Source of the DNA: Chryseobacterium gotjawalense
Lineage (GTDB): Bacteria > Bacteroidota > Bacteroidia > Flavobacteriales > Weeksellaceae
Direction: 5' to 3'
Assembly: GCF_030012525.1 (NCBI RefSeq)
Contig: NZ_CP124855.1
Span: forward strand, 558,001-622,000
DNA: 64,000 nucleotides
Shown here: in pieces, positions 52,901-61,983 of the stretch
How the letters are laid out: each line of letters starts with the position of its first letter
Numbering within the stretch: position 1 is the first letter of the stretch
Translations under genes and position numbers: made by a program
The notes under the pieces: model-generated
What the model saw: the letters and a program-made list of their open reading frames with translations, nothing else
Databases searched by the model: none
What the model was told of the DNA's origin: nothing

Positions 52901-53461
52901 GGTTACAAAGAATATTAAAATAATCCAACGTTCATTATCAGTTTCTGAATACTCATTTTCCCATTTTGTTATTAACCATAACAAAAGTGCGATAAACATG
53001 GATGCCATCGAATAAACTTCTCCTTCTACAGCAGAAAACCAAAAAGTATCTGAAAAGGTGAAACACAAAGCACCGATCACGCCGGCAAACAGAATGGAAA
53101 TTTCCTGATGTTTTGTAATATCATGAAAATCTTTGTGAAGCAATCTCCGAACAAGATGCGTAATGGTCCAAAAGAGGAATAGTATCGTAAATGCGCTGAA
53201 TAAAGCAGACATTGCATTGATAACAACCGAGTAATGTTCACTATTGCCAAAAGCAAATACGGCAAAAACGGCACCTACCAGTTGGAAGAGTGCTGCTCCA
53301 GGAGCGTGGGTCACTTCCAGTTTTACCGCTGACGAGATATACTCACCACAATCCCAAAAACTGAAATTCGGTTCGATGGTTGATAAATAAGTAAAAAATG
53401 CAATTCCGAATACTACCCATCCTAAAAGCGTATTCCATTGTTTAAAAGACCAATTTTTCAT
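49976..53461 (-). CDS. DUF2723 / glycosyltransferase family 117 membrane protein
   Basis: A 1161-residue integral membrane protein. The N-terminal third has about nine to ten helices typical of DUF2723 (NTLLGWVVFGIAFFTYLSTI, NFSFWDCGEYISSAVKLEV with the conserved WDCGE, THAPGAALFQLVGAVFAVFA). Further helices lie around residues 555-680, followed by a long periplasmic C-terminal half with DILFVYGDNDTYPIWGMQE and a TPR-like helical end (AAEALALSGQKAKAVEILDL). DUF2723 is classified as family GT117 and resembles C-type protein glycosyltransferases, so it may mannosylate or otherwise glycosylate exported proteins; substrate unproven. It starts from the ATG at 53461. Confidence 0.9.
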   Translation of the reverse strand: MKNWSFKQWNTLLGWVVFGIAFFTYLSTIEPNFSFWDCGEYISSAVKLEVTHAPGAALFQLVGAVFAVFAFGNSEHYSVVINAMSALFSAFTILFLFWTITHLVRRLLHKDFHDITKHQEISILFAGVIGALCFTFSDTFWFSAVEGEVYSMASMFIALLLWLITKWENEYSETDNERWIILIFFVTGLSVGVHMMCMLVIPAVCFIYYARNYEFSWKSFLWANVITLFILATVFKGIFPLIMTLFGKLEIFAVNGIGLPFHSGTIVAFIILIAVFVFALKYARNAKKSLYQTIVLSVIYMMIGFSCWMVIPIRANANPPMNLNDPDTAIGMLDYYNREQYGDWPTSYGQNYTAYLDANGIQKNEDGSFKTKKTGDAYEKDEKTGTYRKVGERFNYVYNTDQVSFLPRMFNEDKAVMENYISMYGAPDFTFNYANEDVADNPEAHKIFDDLRKKYEEGSIKAADYLQVKPYNLINVQRPSLVQNLNYFFTFQNGYYFVRYLMWNFVGRQNDLEGNMENNRGNWISGIPFIDNAMYGDQSQMPAKFKNESTVAFFFLPLLLGLIGFFFQLNRDFGRFYAILSLFIITSVGIIFYTGVKPFEVRERDYAMVGSFYAFAIWIGLGAGALLWYLQEKVKSNALNIGAGVILMGIPLMMGFQNYNVHDRSQRYSAYDYAYSTLKSLPKNDILFVYGDNDTYPIWGMQETSGLRDDVKVVNFTLLSTPWNIDQVKRRTYNSMPVPSVFTHEDYRDGTNDQIFLMNKKDWENIFANMKEQGAPDDVFPEFRKYLTQDSMSLKEAVNFIKMKSDDKDQILKMIFGEAKFEKFNFLPVSKFILPVNKQNALKAGTIEQKDLASTVDQITIDYKKSSMFKNNLLLMDILANFDWKRPINFSSGGIYDPENLFFLGDYLQYDGFSYRLVPIETKEREDGEMGRVDANSLYNIVKNYKWGNFKNLKVHFDETCTQNIVSYRSSASRAAEALALSGQKAKAVEILDLASREIPVAKYNDPRSLSSMVYGYIVAGQEQKGLALAEELKKGIFTEYDYYTNLSDKEQRFVSRQMRTKPMEYSLVVGAVSDAYTKIGKKEKGYDYLVKSIEPIDKKFNNFVKDLQIMGKEKAYNESEKVQKITPFYTYLFDLMKPYDSTYAKEKEAQITAAVMKATQ

Positions 53462-53646
53462 ATTAAATTTTCAATATTGCGAAAATAAGGTTTTTAACTT
53501 ATTATCCATTGATTTTAACAAAATTTAAGCAATTGGCTTGATTCTTGACAAATTGCAGATCGCAGAATTATAGATTACTTAAGTGACATTTCTCATACAT
53601 TCAAATACAAACATGGGTATTAATTGTTGACTTATTAATTTTTTAG

Positions 53647-53654
53647 TATTTTTG
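53647..53654 (+). promoter_or_regulatory. Promoter -7 element of the cysteine synthase-like gene
   Basis: TATTTTTG matches TAnnTTTG; a TTGTTG at 53624-53629 is in the -33 position (17-20 nt spacing). ATG follows at 53688. Confidence 0.6.
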
Positions 53655-53687
53655 CACACGGTTTTAATAGACTAAAATGACTAAATA

Positions 53688-54725
53688 ATGACTAATGTTC
53701 ACGATAACATTCTGGGCTTAATTGGGAATACTCCTTTGGTGAAACTAAATGAAGTTACGAAAGAGATTCCAGCCACAGTATATGCTAAATTAGAATCTTT
53801 TAATCCCGGCCATTCTACAAAGGACAGAATTGCAATTCATATCATAGAAGCAGCTGAAAGAAAAGGCTTGTTAAAACCCGGTTCAACCGTGGTAGAAACG
53901 ACTTCCGGAAATACCGGTTTTTCAATTGCGATGGTTTGTATTATCAAAGGCTATCATTGTATTCTTGCCGTAAGTGATAAAACAAAGAAAGAAAAAATCG
54001 CCTATCTGAAAGCTTTGGGTGCGACGGTTTATATTTGTCCCGCAAATGTGGCGGCAGATGATCCGAGATCTTATTACGAAGTTGCGAAAAGAGTGGCTTC
54101 TGAAACCCCTGATTCAATATATATCAATCAGTATTTCAACGAGTTAAATATTGATGCGCATTACCGGACAACTGGTCCCGAAATTTGGGAACAGACAGAA
54201 GGTAAAATTACGCACCTGATTGCCTGTACAGGAACAGGAGGGACTTTATCAGGTTCCGCGAAATTTTTAAAGGAAAAGAACCCCGCTATTAAAGTAATTG
54301 GCGTTGACGCTTCAGGATCTATTCTGAAAAGCTATCATGAAACCGGCGAAATTCACAAGGAAGATATTCATCCTTACCAAATAGAGGGAATGGGAAAAAA
54401 CCTAATTCCATCTGCTTTATTATTTGACAAGATCGATGAATTCGTTCGCGTCAATGATGAAATGGCGGCTTACAGAACCCGCGAAATTGCATTGAAAGAA
54501 GCGATTATGGGCGGTTATACCACAGGTGCAGTGACGCAGGGACTTTTGCAGTATGCAAATTCTCATGAATTCACAAAAGATGATTTGGTGGTTGTCTTAT
54601 TCCCGGATCACGGTTCCAGATATATCACTAAAGTGTACAGCGACGAATGGATGGCAGAACAGAGATTCGTTAATAATGGAGTCCATAATTATGATGAAGT
54701 TTACAAAACAGAATTGATAAAATAA
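53688..54725 (+). CDS. PLP-dependent cysteine synthase / cystathionine beta-synthase-like enzyme
   Basis: A 345-residue fold-type II PLP enzyme. The PLP lysine is Lys45 (FNPGHSTKDRIAIH); the substrate loop is TTSGNTGFSIA (71-81), and the phosphate-binding loop is CTGTGGTLSGSAKF. This family covers O-acetylserine sulfhydrylases and cystathionine beta-synthases; the region QIEGMGKNLIP is shared by both. It is longer than E. coli CysK (323) and lacks a CBS domain pair, so I leave the exact reaction open. It ends in a terminator and does not share an operon with the next gene. Confidence 0.87.
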   Translation: MTNVHDNILGLIGNTPLVKLNEVTKEIPATVYAKLESFNPGHSTKDRIAIHIIEAAERKGLLKPGSTVVETTSGNTGFSIAMVCIIKGYHCILAVSDKTKKEKIAYLKALGATVYICPANVAADDPRSYYEVAKRVASETPDSIYINQYFNELNIDAHYRTTGPEIWEQTEGKITHLIACTGTGGTLSGSAKFLKEKNPAIKVIGVDASGSILKSYHETGEIHKEDIHPYQIEGMGKNLIPSALLFDKIDEFVRVNDEMAAYRTREIALKEAIMGGYTTGAVTQGLLQYANSHEFTKDDLVVVLFPDHGSRYITKVYSDEWMAEQRFVNNGVHNYDEVYKTELIK

Positions 54726-54747
54726 TAAAAACCCAAAAATAGAGAAT

Positions 54748-54781
54748 AAACCTTTTTGTAGTAAGCAAAAGGTTTTTTTTA
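54748..54781 (+). terminator. Rho-independent terminator
   Basis: Stem AAACCTTTTTG (54748-54758) / CAAAAGG-TTT (54766-54775), followed by T residues, 22 nt after the stop of the cysteine synthase-like gene. Confidence 0.75.
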
Positions 54782-54793
54782 GTTTAATTTAAT

Positions 54794-54801
54794 TAACTTT
54801 G
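54794..54801 (+). promoter_or_regulatory. Promoter -7 element of the SPT-like gene
   Basis: TAACTTTG matches TAnnTTTG. Its last three bases are the TTG that would otherwise look like a start codon at 54799, so the ATG at 54826 is the real start. Confidence 0.6.
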
Positions 54802-54825
54802 AGTATTAAAAACAATAAAATAATA

Positions 54826-56100
54826 ATGAAAGATATTTTTGATCGCCTTAGAGAAAACCCAGGGCCATTAGGGCAATTTGCAGATTACGCGGAGGGTTAT
54901 TTTGTTTTCCCAAAACTAGAAGGTCCGATCGGCCCAAGAATGAAATTTCAAGGAAGAGAAGTCATTTTTTGGAGCGCTAATGATTACTTAGGTCTTTGTA
55001 ACCATCCAGAAGTTTTAGAAGCTGATGCAAAAGCTGCAGCTGAATACGGAATGTTTTATCCGATGGGCGCCAGAGCAATGTCTGGTGAGACAGACCAACA
55101 TCAGCAATTAGAAAGAGAATTAGCAGAATTCGTAGAAAAGGAATCTGCCTATTTATTAAATTTCGGTTATCAGGGAATGGTTTCTACCATTGATGCTTTA
55201 GTCGGAAGACATGATGTGATCGTATATGATGCAGATTCACATGCGTGTATCGTTGATGGAGTACGACTTCACATGGGTAAAAGCTTTACTTATAAGCATA
55301 ATGATATCGCGAGTTTAGAGAAAAATCTTGTCAGAGCAACTAAAGTGGCACAGGAACAAGGCGGTGGAATTTTAGTGATTACTGAAGGTGTTTTCGGAAT
55401 GCGCGGAATGCAGGGAAAAATCAAAGAAATCTGTGATTTAAAATCAAAATTCAATTTCCGTTTATTGGTTGATGATGCGCACGGATTTGGAACTTTAGGA
55501 AAAACGGGTGCAGGTGCAGGTGAAGAACAGGGTTGCCAAGATCAAATCGATGTGTACTTCTCTACTTTCGCCAAATCAATGGCAGGTTTCGGAGCATTTA
55601 TCGCGGCAGATAAAGATATTATCAGAATTCTAAAATATAATTTACGGTCACAGGTTTTTGCAAAATCTTTAACAATGCCAATGGTTATCGGAGGTTTAAA
55701 AAGACTGGAGCTATTGCGCTCAAGACCGGAAATCAAAGCGAAACTTTGGGAGAACGTATATAAATTACAGAATGGTCTGAAAGAAAGAGGATTCAATCTG
55801 GGAGGATCTAATACCTGTGTCACTCCAGTGATGATGGAAGGTTCAACCGTAGAAGCTACCCTACTTTCCAGAGATTTACGCGAGAATTTCGGGATTTTCA
55901 CTTCTGTAGTAATTTATCCGGTGATTCCAAAAGGAATGATTTTATTAAGATTAATTCCAACCGCTTCCCACACCGATTCAGAAATTAATGAAACGCTGGC
56001 AGCATTTGAAGCAATTCATGAGAAATTAGTTTCGGGCTTTTACAAGGAGCAGGAGCAAAAACTGTTGGAGGAAAAACAACTTCAATTTAAAGAATCATAA
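54826..56100 (+). CDS. Alpha-oxoamine synthase, serine palmitoyltransferase-like
   Basis: A 424-residue PLP enzyme of the KBL/SPT/BioF family, which condense an amino acid with an acyl-CoA or acyl-ACP. Motifs: FWSANDYLGLCNHPEVLEA, YDADSHACIVDG, LVITEGVFGMRG, LLVDDAHGFGTLGKTGAG, and the PLP lysine Lys250 in STFAKSMAG. The long GPIGPRMKFQGREVIFWSA N-terminus and GARAMSGETDQHQQLERELA fit bacterial serine palmitoyltransferases, expected in sphingolipid-making Bacteroidota; this is my preferred but unproven assignment over glycine C-acetyltransferase. Confidence 0.85.
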   Translation: MKDIFDRLRENPGPLGQFADYAEGYFVFPKLEGPIGPRMKFQGREVIFWSANDYLGLCNHPEVLEADAKAAAEYGMFYPMGARAMSGETDQHQQLERELAEFVEKESAYLLNFGYQGMVSTIDALVGRHDVIVYDADSHACIVDGVRLHMGKSFTYKHNDIASLEKNLVRATKVAQEQGGGILVITEGVFGMRGMQGKIKEICDLKSKFNFRLLVDDAHGFGTLGKTGAGAGEEQGCQDQIDVYFSTFAKSMAGFGAFIAADKDIIRILKYNLRSQVFAKSLTMPMVIGGLKRLELLRSRPEIKAKLWENVYKLQNGLKERGFNLGGSNTCVTPVMMEGSTVEATLLSRDLRENFGIFTSVVIYPVIPKGMILLRLIPTASHTDSEINETLAAFEAIHEKLVSGFYKEQEQKLLEEKQLQFKES

Positions 56101-56127
56101 AATTTTTCAGAATATATTTTTATATAG

Positions 56128-56156
56128 ACCGTTTGAAAAATTCAAACGGTTTTTTA
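56128..56156 (+). terminator. Rho-independent terminator after the SPT-like gene
   Basis: Perfect 10-bp stem ACCGTTTGAA (56128-56137) / TTCAAACGGT (56141-56150) with a 3-nt loop, followed by TTTTT. Confidence 0.85.
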
Positions 56157-56175
56157 TTATATACCCATTAAAAAT

Positions 56176-56586
56176 ATGAGCCAAGTTATAATTACCAAGC
56201 AGGATTTTAATAAAATCCACAGATCGATTACTGACGCTAAAGCGAAAAACAGCATCAAAAAAGAAGAAGCTGAAAAACTACTCGCAGAACTGAAATCTGC
56301 AAAAATTGTAGAACAGGACAAAATTGAACCCGATGTTGTAACGATGAATTCTATCGTGAAAATTCACTTTCAGAATAATAAAACGACCATGGAATTTCAA
56401 TTGGTTTATCCCGCTGATGCCAATATTAAGGAACGTAAAATCTCGATCTTTTCCTCGGTTGCTTCGGCATTGATCGGCTACCGCGTTGGTGACGAAATCG
56501 ATTGGCTGATTCCTTCCGGTATGACAAAAATTGTAATCGATGAAGTAATTTATCAGCCGGAATCTGCCGGAGATTTTGATCTGTAA
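56176..56586 (+). CDS. Rnk/GreA-GreB-family C-terminal-domain protein
   Basis: A 136-residue protein, the same length as E. coli Rnk. It has a short N-terminal helical region (about 5-50) and a C-terminal GreA/GreB-type FKBP-like domain: VVTMNSIVKIHFQNNKTTME, FQLVYPADAN, ISIFSSVASALIGYRVGDEI, DWLIPSGMTKIVIDEVIYQP. Such proteins bind RNA polymerase at the secondary channel. Short N-terminus without the long GreA coiled coil suggests it does not stimulate transcript cleavage. Starts 20 nt after the previous terminator. Confidence 0.85.
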   Translation: MSQVIITKQDFNKIHRSITDAKAKNSIKKEEAEKLLAELKSAKIVEQDKIEPDVVTMNSIVKIHFQNNKTTMEFQLVYPADANIKERKISIFSSVASALIGYRVGDEIDWLIPSGMTKIVIDEVIYQPESAGDFDL

Positions 56587-56686
56587 CCGATGATTTTAAC
56601 AACTAAAAAGCCGAAAGATTAATTTTAAATAAGAAAACAAAAGGTGAAAATGATCGTCATTTTTTTCCTATTGTGGACTTGTAATA

Positions 56687-56716
56687 CAAAAGTCACAGAT
56701 TACTTTGTGACTTTTG
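56687..56716. repeat. Isolated perfect hairpin between rnk-like and radical SAM genes
   Basis: Inverted repeat CAAAAGTCACA (56687-56697) / TGTGACTTTTG (56706-56716), 11 perfect pairs and an 8-nt loop. Neither side has a T run of terminator quality. It may be a rho-dependent or processed 3' end, or a regulator site. Confidence 0.45.
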
Positions 56717-56758
56717 CGGTTTAAAAAAAATCATGGTTATAATGTCCTGAATTTAAAA

Positions 56759-56766
56759 TAAATTTG
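56759..56766 (+). promoter_or_regulatory. Promoter -7 element of the radical SAM gene
   Basis: TAAATTTG, 14 nt before the TTG start at 56781, leaving a very short leader of about 8 nt. Confidence 0.55.
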
Positions 56767-56780
56767 CAAAAAGAAAACGC

Positions 56781-58976
56781 TTGAAAGATCTGCTCCTCAT
56801 CACTCCGCCTTTTACCCAACTCAACACTCCTTATCCGGCGACCGCTTATATTAAAGGGTTTCTGAATACTAAAAATATTTCAAGTTATCAGATTGATCTG
56901 GGAATCGAAGTGATTTTAGAACTGTTTTCAAAAAGAGGCATTCAAAAAATATTCGGGGAAAATATCGATCTGATTAATACCTCAGAAAATTCAAAACGGA
57001 TTTTTGCTTTACGCGAAGAATACATAAAGACCATCGACCAGGTCGTTCTTTTTCTGCAGAATCATAATCCTACCTTAGCGAGACAAATCTGCAGTATGAA
57101 TTTTCTGCCGGAAGCTTCCCGTTTTAATCAGTTGGATGATATGGAATTTGCTTTCGGAAATATGGGTTTGCAGGATAAAGCAAAACATCTGGCGACTTTA
57201 TATCTGGAGGATATTTCAGATTATATTGTTGAAAATATCGATGCAGATTTCGGTTTCAGCAGATATGCCGAACGTATTGGGCAAAGCGCTAATTCTTTTG
57301 ATGAACTTTATTTAAAGTTAAATGCTCCTCAAACTTTTACCGATGAATTTACTTTAAAATTATTAAAGGAAAAATTAGACCTTGTTCAGCCAAAACTTGT
57401 TTGTTTTTCTGTTCCGTTTCCCGGGAATTTATACGCCGCTTTCAGGTCTGCAAAATTCATTAAAGAGAATTATCCCGGACTGAAAACGGTCATGGGCGGC
57501 GGTTTTCCTAACACCGAATTAAGAGAATTAAAAGATCCGCGCGTCTTTGAATTTTTCGATTATATCACTTTAGATGATGGCGAATTACCGATCGAATTGG
57601 TTTTTGAAAATGTAAATTCAAAGAAAGAAATTTCAGAAGGGGAATTCAAAAGAACTTTTATCCTGGAGAATCAGGAAGTAATTTATAAAAACAATACGCC
57701 AAAATCTGATTACAAACAGGCATTTATAGGAACGCCGGATTATACCGATTTATTATTGGACCAATATATTTCTGTAATAGAAATCGCTAATCCGATGCAC
57801 AGTTTATGGAGCGATGGGCGGTGGAATAAACTCACCATGGCGCACGGTTGCTATTGGGGAAAATGTACTTTTTGCGATATTTCTTTAGATTATATCAAAA
57901 TTTATGAACCCATTTCTGCTAAAATTTTAGTGGATCGAATGGAAGAATTGATTGCCCAAACAGGTGAATCAGGTTTTCATTTTGTGGATGAAGCCGCGCC
58001 ACCAGCTTTGATGAGAGAAGTGGCTTTAGAAATCCTACGCCGGAATTTAGTTGTCACTTGGTGGACCAATATTAGATTTGAAAAAAGCTTTAGCAAAGAT
58101 TTATGTTTCTTATTAAAAACTTCAGGTTTGGTAGCTGTTTCCGGCGGATTGGAAGTAGCAAGTGATCGATTATTAAAATTAATTGACAAAGGCGTCTCCG
58201 TAGATCAGGTCGCAAAAGTTACGCGAAATTTCACTGAAGCCGGAATTATGGTTCACTCCTATTTAATGTACGGATTCCCGACGCAAACAATCCAGGAAAC
58301 GGTGGATTCTTTAGAAATGGTGCGCCAGCTTTTTGAAATGGGAATTGTGCAAAGCGGTTTCTGGCACCAGTTCGCAATGACTGCACACTCGCCTATCGGA
58401 AATAATCCCGAAGAATTTGGCGTAAAACCTTTAAATAAGGAAATACTTTTTGCCCACAACGATATCGATTTCACCGATGAAACCGGGATTGACCACAGCA
58501 GATTTAGCTTTGGCTTAAAGAAATCGCTGTTCAATTATATGCACGGAATTAATTTTGACCTTCCGCTGAAAGACTGGTTTGATTTTAAAATTCCCAAAAC
58601 AACTATTCATCCCGACTATATTCATGATTGTCTTTTGGAAGAAGAGAATTTTGTTTTTAAAGGAAATTCAAAGTTGATTTTTCTGGACAAAAACCCGAAT
58701 GTTGAGAACTTTCAAAAAAGAACGAGAGCAGGATCTTTCGAATATACGCGACTGACTTTTCATCTGAAAACCAATATTGTCAAGATAGAACTTGAACAGG
58801 AAAAAGCAGATTGGCTGACGAAAATATTCTCTGAAAATTCTACAGAGAATCCTAAAAAAATAACACTTCAACAACTCAAAAATCAGTTTGAAGAAACGTT
58901 TGAAGATTTCGAATTATTCTGGTTTTCAAAACCGTTACAACTGTTGAAAGAAAACGGAGTAATTTTAAGTTTATAA
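56781..58976 (+). CDS. B12-binding-domain radical SAM protein
   Basis: A 731-residue protein. The N-terminal third looks like a cobalamin-binding domain (LLITPPFTQLNTPYPATAYI; LKTVMGGGFPNTELREL), followed by a radical SAM domain. The cluster-binding cysteines are Cys357, Cys362 and Cys365 in HGCYWGKCTFCD, a C-x4-C-x2-C spacing instead of the usual C-x3-C-x2-C. A FHFVDEAAPPALMREVALEI strand and VSGGLEVASDRLLKLIDKGV are barrel features. The start is TTG at 56781; no ATG lies upstream in frame and the B12-domain start would be lost from any later one. Function unknown; no neighbouring peptide or synthase gene suggests a substrate. Confidence 0.87.
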   Translation: MKDLLLITPPFTQLNTPYPATAYIKGFLNTKNISSYQIDLGIEVILELFSKRGIQKIFGENIDLINTSENSKRIFALREEYIKTIDQVVLFLQNHNPTLARQICSMNFLPEASRFNQLDDMEFAFGNMGLQDKAKHLATLYLEDISDYIVENIDADFGFSRYAERIGQSANSFDELYLKLNAPQTFTDEFTLKLLKEKLDLVQPKLVCFSVPFPGNLYAAFRSAKFIKENYPGLKTVMGGGFPNTELRELKDPRVFEFFDYITLDDGELPIELVFENVNSKKEISEGEFKRTFILENQEVIYKNNTPKSDYKQAFIGTPDYTDLLLDQYISVIEIANPMHSLWSDGRWNKLTMAHGCYWGKCTFCDISLDYIKIYEPISAKILVDRMEELIAQTGESGFHFVDEAAPPALMREVALEILRRNLVVTWWTNIRFEKSFSKDLCFLLKTSGLVAVSGGLEVASDRLLKLIDKGVSVDQVAKVTRNFTEAGIMVHSYLMYGFPTQTIQETVDSLEMVRQLFEMGIVQSGFWHQFAMTAHSPIGNNPEEFGVKPLNKEILFAHNDIDFTDETGIDHSRFSFGLKKSLFNYMHGINFDLPLKDWFDFKIPKTTIHPDYIHDCLLEEENFVFKGNSKLIFLDKNPNVENFQKRTRAGSFEYTRLTFHLKTNIVKIELEQEKADWLTKIFSENSTENPKKITLQQLKNQFEETFEDFELFWFSKPLQLLKENGVILSL

Positions 58977-59002
58977 AATATGATTTCTGATCTTAAGTAA
59001 AA

Positions 59003-59034
59003 AAATCCCGTCTTATGATTAAGACGGGATTTTT
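59003..59034. terminator. Bidirectional terminator between radical SAM gene and atpC
   Basis: Perfect 13-bp inverted repeat AAATCCCGTCTTA (59003-59015) / TAAGACGGGATTT (59020-59032) with 4-nt loop and T/A tracts on both sides. Confidence 0.9.
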
Positions 59035-59053
59035 ATTTATTTAAAAAGGATTT

Positions 59054-59335
59054 CTATTCTGCAAGAATAATTCCTTTGTTATTGCTGAATTCTACCACTC
59101 CACTTTTCATCGTAAAAGAAAATACACTTTCTTTTTCATTTTCTCTGGTGAAATGATGACTGTATTCCTCCTTGATTTCATTCGTGAACACTTTGATTTT
59201 CCCTGAATTTAAGGAAGTAACAATAGCAGCGTGATCTTTCATGATATGGAATTCTCCACTTTTTCCGGGAAGCAAAACCGATTTCACTTCACCTTCAAAA
59301 ATCACGAATTCCGGAGTTAAAATTTTTATATTCAT
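59054..59335 (-). CDS. atpC: ATP synthase F1 epsilon subunit
   Basis: A 93-residue subunit connecting gamma rotation to F1. It contains only the N-terminal beta-sandwich domain (MNIKILTPEFVIFEGEVKSV, LLPGKSGEFHIMKDHAAIVT, VVEFSNNKGIILAE); the C-terminal two-helix regulatory domain of E. coli epsilon (about 138 residues) is absent, a form seen in Bacteroidota. It follows atpD by 76 nt and shares its transcript; the other ATP synthase genes are elsewhere. Confidence 0.93.
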   Translation of the reverse strand: MNIKILTPEFVIFEGEVKSVLLPGKSGEFHIMKDHAAIVTSLNSGKIKVFTNEIKEEYSHHFTRENEKESVFSFTMKSGVVEFSNNKGIILAE

Positions 59336-59411
59336 ATCTTTTAGACTTAAAGAGTATAGAGAAAAGAAAAAAGAGAAATCTTCACTCTTTTTTCTTTATT
59401 CTATTTTCTAA

Positions 59412-60923
<1,512 letters not shown>

Positions 60924-60941
60924 TTATTTTTTTCTTGAGTG

Positions 60942-60971
60942 CAAATATAATGAATATTCGCACATTTGCAA
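60942..60971 (-). promoter_or_regulatory. Promoter of atpD-atpC
   Basis: On the minus strand: TTG (60971-60969), 19-nt spacer, TATATTTG (60949-60942). The -33 sits back to back with the ribF -33 in the sequence GCAATTGG. Confidence 0.65.
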
Positions 60972-61002
60972 TTGGTTTAAAAGAAGATTTTTGTCATATT
61001 TG
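60972..61002 (+). promoter_or_regulatory. Promoter of ribF
   Basis: TTG (60972-60974), 20-nt spacer, CATATTTG (60995-61002), one mismatch to TAnnTTTG. It makes a start codon at 60991 unlikely and leaves a leader of about 50 nt before the TTG at 61063. Confidence 0.5.
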
Positions 61003-61062
61003 CATAAACTTATTATAAGCCCATTTTTAGGGCAATTTTTTCACTATAATCAAGAATTTCAG

Positions 61063-61983
61063 TTGATAATTACAGAAAATTTCACCGGTTCGGTTTCCCA
61101 AAATCCTCGAGCACTTTCTATTGGGATGTTTGATGGTGTTCACTTGGGACATCAGAGTATTATAAAGAAACTCAATGCCATTTCTGAAAAGAAAAACCTG
61201 GAATCTGCCATTCTTACTTTTTGGCCACATCCAAGAACTGTTTTTACCCCAAATGATGATTTGAAATTGTTGAACACCATTGATGAAAAAAAATATCTGC
61301 TGGAGAAAAATGGATTACAACATTTGTTTTTAAAGGAATTTGATGAAGAGTTCAGAAATTTAACCGGCGAAGAATTCGTGAAACAGATTCTAGTCGATAA
61401 ACTTCAGGTGAAACATTTGATTATCGGCTACGACCATACTTTTGGAAAAAACAGAAGTGGAGATTTTTCATTATTAAAGAAAATGGGACCGGAATACGGT
61501 TTTGAAGTAGAACAGGTAGAAGCAGTAAATTATAAAGATTTCAATATAAGTTCCACGCAAATAAGAAATGCTTTATCAGAAGGCAATATTATCGCCGCCA
61601 ATGAAATGCTCGGTTATCATTATTCGCTTTCGGGAAAAGTTGTTCACGGTAAAAAAATCGGACGAACGATTGGTTATCCAACGGCAAATATTGAAGTTGA
61701 TATGCTTAAATTTTTACCGAAAAAAGGAGCTTACATTGTTGATGTGTTTGTGAAAAACCGTCATTATAAAGGAATGTTGAGCATCGGAACCAATCCTACC
61801 GTTAATGGAAATTCACTTTCTGTAGAGGTTTATATTTTAGATTTTGATGAAGATATTTACAACCAGGAAATTTCAGTCAATTTTCGGGAATTTCTGCACG
61901 ACGAAATCAAATTTGAAAATTTGGAGAAACTGGTTGAAAGATTAGATGAAGATAAGCGATTGACGGAGAATTTTAATTTTTAA
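61063..61983 (+). CDS. ribF: Bifunctional riboflavin kinase / FAD synthetase
   Basis: Makes FMN and then FAD. With the TTG start at 61063 it has 306 residues, the normal RibF length (MIITENFTGSVSQNPRAL). The open frame extends to a TTG at 60991 but that region is the promoter. N-terminal FAD synthetase (nucleotidyltransferase): SIGMFDGVHLGHQSIIKKL with the HxGH-type motif, FWPHPRTVF, and IIGYDHTFGKNRSGD, SSTQIRNAL. C-terminal riboflavin kinase: GRTIGYPTANIE (PTAN motif), GMLSIGTNPTVNG and a terminal helix. It overlaps the convergent receptor gene by 4 nt. Confidence 0.94.
   Translation: MIITENFTGSVSQNPRALSIGMFDGVHLGHQSIIKKLNAISEKKNLESAILTFWPHPRTVFTPNDDLKLLNTIDEKKYLLEKNGLQHLFLKEFDEEFRNLTGEEFVKQILVDKLQVKHLIIGYDHTFGKNRSGDFSLLKKMGPEYGFEVEQVEAVNYKDFNISSTQIRNALSEGNIIAANEMLGYHYSLSGKVVHGKKIGRTIGYPTANIEVDMLKFLPKKGAYIVDVFVKNRHYKGMLSIGTNPTVNGNSLSVEVYILDFDEDIYNQEISVNFREFLHDEIKFENLEKLVERLDEDKRLTENFNF

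Noticed and set aside
56693-56710. CRP-like site
   Set aside because: The half-sites are in the opposite order (TCACA-N8-TGTGA) to a CRP site (TGTGA-N6-TCACA).
60991-61062. Longer ribF start at TTG 60991
   Set aside because: It overlaps the ribF -7 element and adds residues not expected in RibF; the TTG at 61063 fits the family length.
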